Positions 33,270 to 35,617 of a DNA stretch of 35,617 nucleotides are shown here, in pieces. How positions within the stretch are numbered: the stretch's first letter is position 1; the number at the start of each line of letters is the position of its first letter. The stretch spans positions 1 to 35,617 of the forward strand of contig JAAOXG010000031.1 of assembly GCA_013036995.1 (NCBI GenBank), given 5' to 3'. The position numbers and the translations under genes are program-made. The notes beneath the pieces are model-generated. The model saw only the letters and a program-made list of their open reading frames with translations, was not told where the DNA came from and did not search any database. The DNA comes from Lacrimispora defluvii (GTDB lineage Bacteria; Bacillota; Clostridia; Lachnospirales; Lachnospiraceae).

Positions 33270-34138
33270 TTTGCATCCTCCTTTCCATCTGCTTCAAGGG
33301 ATTTTCCGTTGATGAGCCGCAAGCGGAGACCGCCGTGGGCGGTAAATTGGATTTCCTGTACTGCGGTTGTGAAAAGCTCTCTGAGGAGTTCCGCATTGAT
33401 AGATTGTGTGAGGATTTTTTCCTTCAGTCTCTGCATCTGATAATAAGGCATAGAATCAGGCAGTCCGCTGTATTGCTCGGCGGCACAGGCCAGTATCAGC
33501 ATTTTGGTGTACTCCGGTCCCGGCTCCGCTTTGTTCAGCTCCCGGATGACCTCGTTCTGGATGCGTACCGCCTCCAGCGTCGGCTCATTTGTATTTTGCG
33601 GCAGGGACCATTCTAAGAGGTTCGGGGTCTGCGCCAGCACCTCCAGCCTTTCGGATAGGGCTGTGCGGATGTCCTCATCCTCTATGTAACGGCGGTTGGT
33701 ACAGTCCTCCTTTTCGCAGTACCAGCGGGGCTTTCCCCCAGCTCTGGTATCGCGGAGCATCCTGCCGCCGCACACGCCGCAGACCGCTTTTTCACGGATG
33801 GGTCCGATGTAGTCCGGGCAGGGTGTATAGGTATTCTTTTCTCCTCTGACAAGCTGGGCCTGCAGAAAGGCTTCCGGCTCAAGGATGGGGGGATATTCCT
33901 TTTCCCCAAGATAGCGTTCGTTTTCAAGGATGCGTTTAACCATGTGCTTGTTCCATTCAGTCGTGTGGCTGTGGTAACGAAGCCCCTGGCGCATCATTTC
34001 AGCGGCAATTTTGCTGTAGGCCATGCCGTCCGCATAAAGCCTGAAAATCTCTTTGACCGCCGCCGATTCTGTGGGGCTGCATTGTATCTCTCCCTTTTTC
34101 ATGGTGTACCCGAAGGGGATTTTTCTCTGCCATGCCAT
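33251..34138 (-). CDS. Recombinase-domain protein lacking the catalytic serine domain
   Basis: A 295-residue protein with the DNA-binding Recombinase domain (PFGYTMKKGEIQCSPTESAAVKEIFRLY, then WNKHMVKRILENERYLGEKEYP) and a zinc ribbon (KAVCGVCGGRMLRDTR, then YCEKEDCTNRRY), but no N-terminal resolvase domain: it begins directly with MAWQRKIPFG. This is not a truncation by the window or by a frameshift, because the start is separated by one base from the stop of the upstream gene (TAATATG) and the neighbour also overlaps downstream. It may act as a DNA-binding partner or directionality helper for the two recombinases on either side. Related three-gene arrangements are known in Clostridia elements. 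Confidence 0.85.
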   Translation of the reverse strand: MAWQRKIPFGYTMKKGEIQCSPTESAAVKEIFRLYADGMAYSKIAAEMMRQGLRYHSHTTEWNKHMVKRILENERYLGEKEYPPILEPEAFLQAQLVRGEKNTYTPCPDYIGPIREKAVCGVCGGRMLRDTRAGGKPRWYCEKEDCTNRRYIEDEDIRTALSERLEVLAQTPNLLEWSLPQNTNEPTLEAVRIQNEVIRELNKAEPGPEYTKMLILACAAEQYSGLPDSMPYYQMQRLKEKILTQSINAELLRELFTTAVQEIQFTAHGGLRLRLINGKSLEADGKEDAKCPKAQ

Positions 34139-34139
34139 A

Positions 34140-35420
34140 TTACCGCACCGTCCTTTCCATGGTTTCTTTCAGCGTCAGACCGTTGTAAAGGCTTATACTC
34201 ATCGCCGTTTCCGAAGAGATGGTGATGCTCTCCACCAGCGTTTCAAACACTTCCTCCGTGAGTTCCTCCAGATATTCGGGGCTGTCCTCCAGATAATCCA
34301 GCATGGCTTGGGTGGCTTTGATTTGGCTGTCCTCACCGTTGGCCTCCATGATGCGGCGGCGTTGACGGCGCAGCTCCCGGAGCTTAAAGTCAATTTCGCC
34401 GGTTTGGGATAAATAAAGAGCAGAATCTACGTATCCCTTCGACTTGAGTCGAACAAGAACGAGATTCTGCTCGGTGAGCTGGGCGATTTCTTTGTCGATA
34501 TCATTGATTCTGCGGTTGGAGCGAAGCTCCTTTTCCCGAAGCTCGGTCAGCTGAGATAAGACCGGGGACAGGATTTGCGCGCGATGCCGTTTCAGCTTGT
34601 GGTACATGCGGAGGATTGCCGTGACAATCTGTTCCTCCGGTATCTGTGAGGTGGGGCAAAGGTCTTTGTCACGGTCATGCCTCCGGCAAGTCCAGTAGAT
34701 CTTTTCATTGACGATTTTTCTGCGGAACAGGGTTCCGCAGCCTTCACAGCGGATTTTCTTTGCCAGCAGTGCGGAGGAAACCGTTCCGTTTATCTGCCTC
34801 CGTCGGCTTTCCATCAGCGCCTGCACCCGCTGAAAGTCCTCCTTGGAAATAATCGCCTCATGGCAGTTCTCTACAAAATATTTTGGCTTTTCACCCTTGT
34901 TGCGCACCTGCCGGAAGGGGATTTCGTTGGTGACGAAGCTCTTTTGCCAGAGCATATCTCCGGTGTAGGCGATGTTGGTGAGGATGTATGCCACTGTGCT
35001 TGGGTGCCAGACGGTTCGCCCCTTGGTGCGGGGGACGTCTGCCTTGTTCAGATCGTCTGCGATGTCACTCTTTCCCTGACCGCTGAGATAAGCGGCATAA
35101 ATGCGGCGCACCACCTCGGCCTGTTCGGGGATAATCATCAGGGTGCGCCCCTCCAGTCGGTAGCCGTAAGGCTCGGACGGCGAGAGGTAGTCGCCCTTTT
35201 CCATACGGATGCGGACGCTGATCCGCATATTGTTTGAGTGGTTCTGTGACTCCATCTGTGAAAAAGCGCCGTAGATGGTGGCGATCTGCTCCGACGTCAT
35301 CTTGCCTGTGTCGATGTTTTCTTTCTCAAAGTGGATGGAGATGCCCAGCCGAAGAAGCTCCCGCACATACTGGATATATTCCTTGGTGTTTCTCGCAAAG
35401 CGGGATGAATTCAACCGCAT
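34140..35420 (-). pseudogene. Large serine recombinase with its N-terminus replaced by inverted sequence
   Basis: From SRFARNTKEYIQYVRELLRL onward this is a normal large serine recombinase: the end of the catalytic domain, the Recombinase domain, zinc ribbon (KIRCEGCGTLFRRKIV, then WTCRRHDRDKDLC) and coiled coil. The first part of the catalytic domain, including the nucleophile serine, is absent. At 35407 the gene runs into a 65-base segment in the wrong orientation; the ATG at 35420 (MRLNS) is an accident of that segment. The proper preceding codons (DEFNRMIQDCRDGKIDRVLV) lie on the plus strand of the same segment. Hence the gene is broken here, by rearrangement or by an assembly error. Confidence 0.85.
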
Positions 35421-35617
35421 GATTCAAGACTGCCGCGACGGAAAGATTGACCGCGTCCTCGTCAAATCCATATCCCGCTTTGCGAGAAACACCAAGGAAT
35501 ATATCCAGTATGTGCGGGAGCTTCTTCGGCTGGGCATCTCCATCCACTTTGAGAAAGAAAACATCGACACAGGCAAGATGACGTCGGAGCAGATCGCCAC
35601 CATCTACGGCGCTTTTT
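35261..35617. repeat. Perfect 146-bp inverted repeat with 65-bp spacer
   Basis: Bases 35261-35406 are the exact reverse complement of 35472-35617, centred on 35439; the right arm ends at the last base of the window and may extend beyond it. The spacer is 35407-35471. The arms carry a coding part of the serine recombinase. At the innermost edge AAAGCGGGAT (35397-35406) faces ATCCCGCTTT (35472-35481), a short inverted repeat that would exist in the intact gene and could prime a fold-back. Confidence 0.95.
35404..35617 (+). pseudogene. Plus-strand fragment of the same serine recombinase gene
   Basis: The frame reads DEFNRMIQDCRDGKIDRVLV, then KSISRFARNTKEYIQYVREL and onward without a stop to the window end. 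This is the correct order of a resolvase catalytic domain, so it preserves the 65-base piece missing from the minus-strand copy. Its own upstream part is replaced by the reverse complement arm. The 146 bases after the spacer duplicate the minus-strand gene exactly. Confidence 0.85.

Noticed and set aside
1-35617. CRISPR arrays, rRNA and tRNA genes
   Set aside because: No regularly spaced repeats and no tRNA or rRNA signatures were seen on either strand.

Overview
The window looks like accessory DNA of a gut-type Clostridia bacterium (Lachnospiraceae or Oscillospiraceae style). The evidence is the gene families: a Sel1-bearing relaxase, a VirD4-like coupling protein, a DUF3991/toprim protein, a sigma-like regulator, a MazF/excisionase/tyrosine-integrase end, and a large serine recombinase array. 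Strong Shine-Dalgarno sites and frequent TTG/GTG starts agree with this. No rRNA, tRNA or core housekeeping operon is visible, so the host species cannot be fixed.

Layout. (1) About 1-10.6 kb, plus strand: the transfer and maintenance part of an integrative conjugative element (ICE). It holds an amidoligase (cut by the left edge), a gamma-glutamylcyclotransferase-like protein, a membrane-anchored NlpC/P60-M23 cell wall hydrolase, a small DUF6103-like protein, a candidate oriT region, a relaxosome accessory protein, a relaxase with about 11 Sel1 repeats, a toprim protein, the coupling ATPase and a small winged-helix protein. (2) About 10.9-26.4 kb: cargo. It starts with two unrecognised minus-strand genes, a 5'-truncated ABC exporter subunit and its intact partner, uppP, a transposase remnant, and a ketopantoate reductase-like gene with its TetR regulator. 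A magnesium transport island follows: PadR regulator, mgtA-like ATPase 1, a receiver-less PhoB-type regulator, a DUF3784-like membrane protein, a leader ORF, mgtA-like ATPase 2, a one-TM small protein and MgtC/SapB. The cargo ends with a DUF6440-like fragment and a GEMM-I (cyclic di-GMP) riboswitch that has no evident target gene. (3) About 26.5-29.7 kb: the recombination end of the ICE, with a sigma-like regulator, a structured intergenic region, mazF, an excisionase-like gene and a tyrosine integrase. (4) About 29.9-35.6 kb, minus strand: part of a second mobile element with a DUF1016 N-terminal protein, an unrecognised gene, DUF4314 and three recombinase genes in tandem. The last of these is broken by a perfect 146-bp inverted repeat that runs to the last base of the window.

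How it fits together. Blocks 1 and 3 form one ICE with cargo inserted between the transfer genes and the integration genes. The coupling-protein gene and the sigma-like gene, 18 kb apart on either side of the cargo, carry the same 15-base block and the same hairpin covering the Shine-Dalgarno site. This supports common ancestry and perhaps common control. The cargo is a mosaic with a clear deletion scar near 11.9 kb and a transposase scar near 15.3 kb. The most interesting candidates for new biology are the repeated Shine-Dalgarno-masking hairpins, the structured RNA upstream of mazF, the acidic/proline leader ORF before the second magnesium ATPase, the pairing of a receiver-less PhoB-type regulator with an 11-bp direct repeat, and the orphan riboswitch. 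All calls come from reading the sequence; no database search was possible.
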